Assembly: GCA_002323895.1 (NCBI GenBank)
Contig: DCQM01000019.1
Span: 5,672 to 12,636 of the forward strand
Length of the DNA stretch: 6,965 nt
Source of the DNA: Akkermansiaceae bacterium UBA1518
GTDB taxonomy: Bacteria; Verrucomicrobiota; Verrucomicrobiia; Verrucomicrobiales; Akkermansiaceae
Direction of reading: 5' to 3'
Positions 5,328 through 6,965 of the stretch are shown piece after piece (position 1 is the first letter of the stretch; the number at the start of each line of letters is the position of its first letter). Below the pieces are notes generated by a model. The model worked only from the letters and a program-made list of their open reading frames with translations, made no database searches and was not told the DNA's origin. Both the position numbers and the translations under genes were made by a program.

Positions 5328-6317
5328 ATGGTCTCCTCAAGAATTTACGCCTTTTTTACTAGCTCGCTTTTTTTGATGGGTTTCAATCAGACAGTCGCGG
5401 AAGCCACCCAGGTTGAGACGCGTATTGTTAGAACTTCGATAAAAGAAGGGGTTATTGATTTATCGGTCCGTCTCTCTCTTCCGTTTGATTGGAAGGATGA
5501 AAGGTATTTTTCAATAAAGGAATTTCCAGTTGATGCGCCTCCTGGATTCCCGAATCCAGGGACGACAAGGCATCAATTGCAATGGAATATCGATGGAACC
5601 TTTGAATGGTTTCAGTCTGATTTTATTCAGCTTGGGACATACACGATTATTGGCCAATACACGATCGAAGCACAGCTCTTCGGTGGGCAAGTGCTTCTAG
5701 GTTCCTTCGATCCAGTTTCTAAGGTGCTGAGATTTGACGGCTTAGACTATCTTGCTGACTTCTCGATTCCAGATGTGGCGGTCGAAGTGTCTGATAATCT
5801 GAGCGAGTGGACTGAGGTTGATCAGTTGGAAGGAGTGTTCCAAGATTTCACTGAAGGACACGCCCTTTCAGTGAGATTCAAAAGAACAAGAGTAGGGTCT
5901 GAATATTACCGGGTTAGAATCAATGGTGGAGGGGCGCTTCCAGTTAAGATAAGCAACAATGAACCGGAACTTTTTCAACTCGATCCGTTTGTGCTCGAAG
6001 AAGTCTTGCTCGACGATTGCCTGCTTTCGGTCGATGTTAACTACGGCGGGGGTTGTAAAGATCATGAATTCGAGATTTTCATGAGTCCCTCAATTTTCAG
6101 CGAATCCTTTCCCGCTCAGGCAAATCTATGGCTTAAACATAATGGCAATGGAGATTTTTGTCGTGGGTTGGTATCCGACAAACTCGAGTTTGATATCACT
6201 GCGGTAATTGAGAAATATCGTGAACAGCACGGACGGGATGATGAATTGATTCTTAACGTGTATGGCTATTTTTCTGATAAGCCGAAAGCGGTAAAGGTAG
6301 TAAGATATTCTCCTTAG
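5328..6317 (+). CDS. Secreted protein of unknown function with a C-terminal YGGGC/NGDFC region
   Basis: A 329-residue protein from ATG 5328. This start gives a clean signal peptide: MVSSRIYAFF, a hydrophobic core, then a cut near TVAEA before TQVETR. A TTG at 5250 would add 26 residues, but its AGAGG sits directly against the start and the signal peptide would be buried, so 5328 is preferred. Residues about 30-140 are beta-rich with no known motif. Residues 150-198 (VAVEVSDNLSEWTEV ... EYYRVRI) resemble the 'S.DL..W..V ... FY.V' module of the LamG protein upstream. The C-terminal part has three Cys: DDCLL (C231), NYGGGCKDHEFEIF (C243) and NGNGDFCRG (C278), then FDITAVIEKYREQHG. The Cys/His/Asp residues could form a disulfide or metal site. 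I recall similar YGGGC...NGD.C patterns in exported proteins of Bacteroidetes but cannot name a family. The stop is TAG 6315-6317. The gene stands alone between minus-strand genes. Confidence 0.8.
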   Translation: MVSSRIYAFFTSSLFLMGFNQTVAEATQVETRIVRTSIKEGVIDLSVRLSLPFDWKDERYFSIKEFPVDAPPGFPNPGTTRHQLQWNIDGTFEWFQSDFIQLGTYTIIGQYTIEAQLFGGQVLLGSFDPVSKVLRFDGLDYLADFSIPDVAVEVSDNLSEWTEVDQLEGVFQDFTEGHALSVRFKRTRVGSEYYRVRINGGGALPVKISNNEPELFQLDPFVLEEVLLDDCLLSVDVNYGGGCKDHEFEIFMSPSIFSESFPAQANLWLKHNGNGDFCRGLVSDKLEFDITAVIEKYREQHGRDDELILNVYGYFSDKPKAVKVVRYSP

Positions 6318-6343
6318 TTAGGAATGTGGATATCAGGGCCCCT

Positions 6344-6377
6344 AAAAAACCCGCTCACCGATTAAGCGAAGCGGGTT
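6344..6377 (-). terminator. Intrinsic terminator of the minus-strand gene at 6411
   Basis: On the minus strand an 8-bp stem AACCCGCT/AGCGGGTT (plus-strand arms 6348-6355 and 6370-6377, 14-base loop) runs into a T-run formed by the A-run at 6344-6349. It lies 34 bases after the stop codon of the 6411 gene. In the plus direction no T-run follows the stem, so it probably serves only the minus-strand gene and does not end the transcript of the gene stopping at 6317. Confidence 0.8.
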
Positions 6378-6410
6378 GTGAGAAAGGGTAGTGTTATTCT
6401 CAAATCCCTG

Positions 6411-6965
6411 TTAAGGAATAAGGACAACGTAGAAGCGCTGCTTGGTTTCAAGCGGAACACCGACTTCAGTAAACGAAGTTGTTGTTTCTCCGGCAGCAGC
6501 TGTAAAGCCGTCGTCCAGTTCTTCCCACAAGTCTAGGTTGCCTTCGCTGAGGTCGTCACTTGCTAAAATGCTGTAGGTGCGGCCTTCCTTGGAATTCCAC
6601 GTAATGGTAACGGCTTGAGTTTGGCCGCCTGCTTCCACTTCGGTGCTAACTGCAATGATCTCGAGTGGTTTGGCACTTGATCCTCCGTCAACAAGGAGGA
6701 CAAGATTATCGATCCCGAGGTTCATGCTTGCTCCGCCAGTGCGGCCCATCACCTGAACTCGGAAATCTTGCAGATCCATGTCTTTGATTTCGAAGTCAGT
6801 ATAGATGTTTTCAGCCTCCCCTTGACGGTTGCGATCGGTATACATTGTGACATCAACGAGGGCGATATTGGTTCCAGAATCACGGTCGACATCAATCGAG
6901 AGCGAGGCCCAAGAATCAGTTGGTAAGGTAAATGGAGATCTTCCACTCGCGTCAATTCCATCCCA
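6411..6965 (-). CDS. Exported jelly-roll-type protein, 5' part outside the window, with the shared C-terminal module
   Basis: The minus-strand frame is open from the window's right edge to TAA 6411-6413. It gives the last 184 residues; an internal ATG at 6845 is not the start because the coding pattern continues upstream. Residues 1-92 are beta-rich with DSWASLSIDVDRDSGTN, DMDLQDFRVQVMGR and GIDNLVLLV at 84-92. This resembles the end of a LamG or similar carbohydrate-binding jelly roll, but the fold is incomplete here. A GGSSAKP linker leads to residues 100-184: SKEGRTYSILASDDL, LWEELDDG, AAAGETTTS and RFYVVLIP. These align with residues 255-340 of the LamG protein at 346-1368. Export is inferred from that similarity; the signal peptide is not in the window. 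An intrinsic terminator follows at 6344-6377. Confidence 0.85.
   Translation of the reverse strand, partial: WDGIDASGRSPFTLPTDSWASLSIDVDRDSGTNIALVDVTMYTDRNRQGEAENIYTDFEIKDMDLQDFRVQVMGRTGGASMNLGIDNLVLLVDGGSSAKPLEIIAVSTEVEAGGQTQAVTITWNSKEGRTYSILASDDLSEGNLDLWEELDDGFTAAAGETTTSFTEVGVPLETKQRFYVVLIP

Noticed and set aside
6749..6961. 70-codon minus-strand frame overlapping the jelly-roll gene
   Set aside because: It is a shadow in another frame of the coding region that runs continuously from 6965 to 6411.
1..6965. Operon-like defence, toxin-antitoxin, mobile-element or CRISPR system
   Set aside because: No nuclease, helicase, transposase, integrase, reverse transcriptase, toxin-antitoxin pair or regularly spaced short repeat is visible. 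The genes are widely spaced, change strand and mostly encode exported proteins.

Overview
The window looks like chromosomal DNA of a free-living, probably marine member of the Verrucomicrobiota (Opitutae/Puniceicoccales-like). This is inferred from protein style, not from a marker gene. The clues are small exported LamG/concanavalin-fold proteins ending in a short 'YSI.. S.DL .. W .EL .DG .. FYVV' module, an exported PQQ-type propeller that begins 'NWPSWRGPSYNG' after its signal peptide, long intergenic spaces and weak or absent Shine-Dalgarno sites. No rRNA, tRNA, CRISPR array, integrase or insertion sequence was found.

Left part (1-3511, all plus strand): a possible 3' end of an upstream gene (3-95); a secreted LamG-domain protein (346-1368); an unknown exported protein whose signal peptide is cut from the mature part by one in-frame TAG at 1651-1653 (leader 1564-1653, body open to 2118); and an exported PQQ-like beta-propeller protein (2207-3511).

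Middle (3512-4391): about 880 bases without a convincing gene. It is AT-rich around 3800-3900. It holds three DnaA-box-like 9-mers within 55 bases, a strong GC-rich hairpin (4190-4216) and two tiny overlapping reading frames behind a good Shine-Dalgarno sequence. All of these are tentative.

Right part: a minus-strand Sel1-repeat lipoprotein (4392-4934) with a perfect TATAAT and a 20-bp palindrome where its -35 region would lie; a plus-strand secreted protein of unknown function (5328-6317) with a Cys-containing YGGGC/NGDFC C-terminal region; a minus-strand intrinsic terminator (6344-6377); and the 3' part of a second minus-strand exported protein (6411 to the window edge) with the same C-terminal module as the LamG protein at 346-1368.

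Nearly every identifiable product is predicted to leave the cytoplasm (Sec signal or lipobox). The genes are spaced widely and change strand, so they look like a run of independent envelope or secreted-protein genes rather than one operon or pathway. I see no convincing new defence, mobile or biosynthetic system. The best leads are the amber-interrupted exported protein, the shared C-terminal module, and the palindrome/promoter of the Sel1 lipoprotein.
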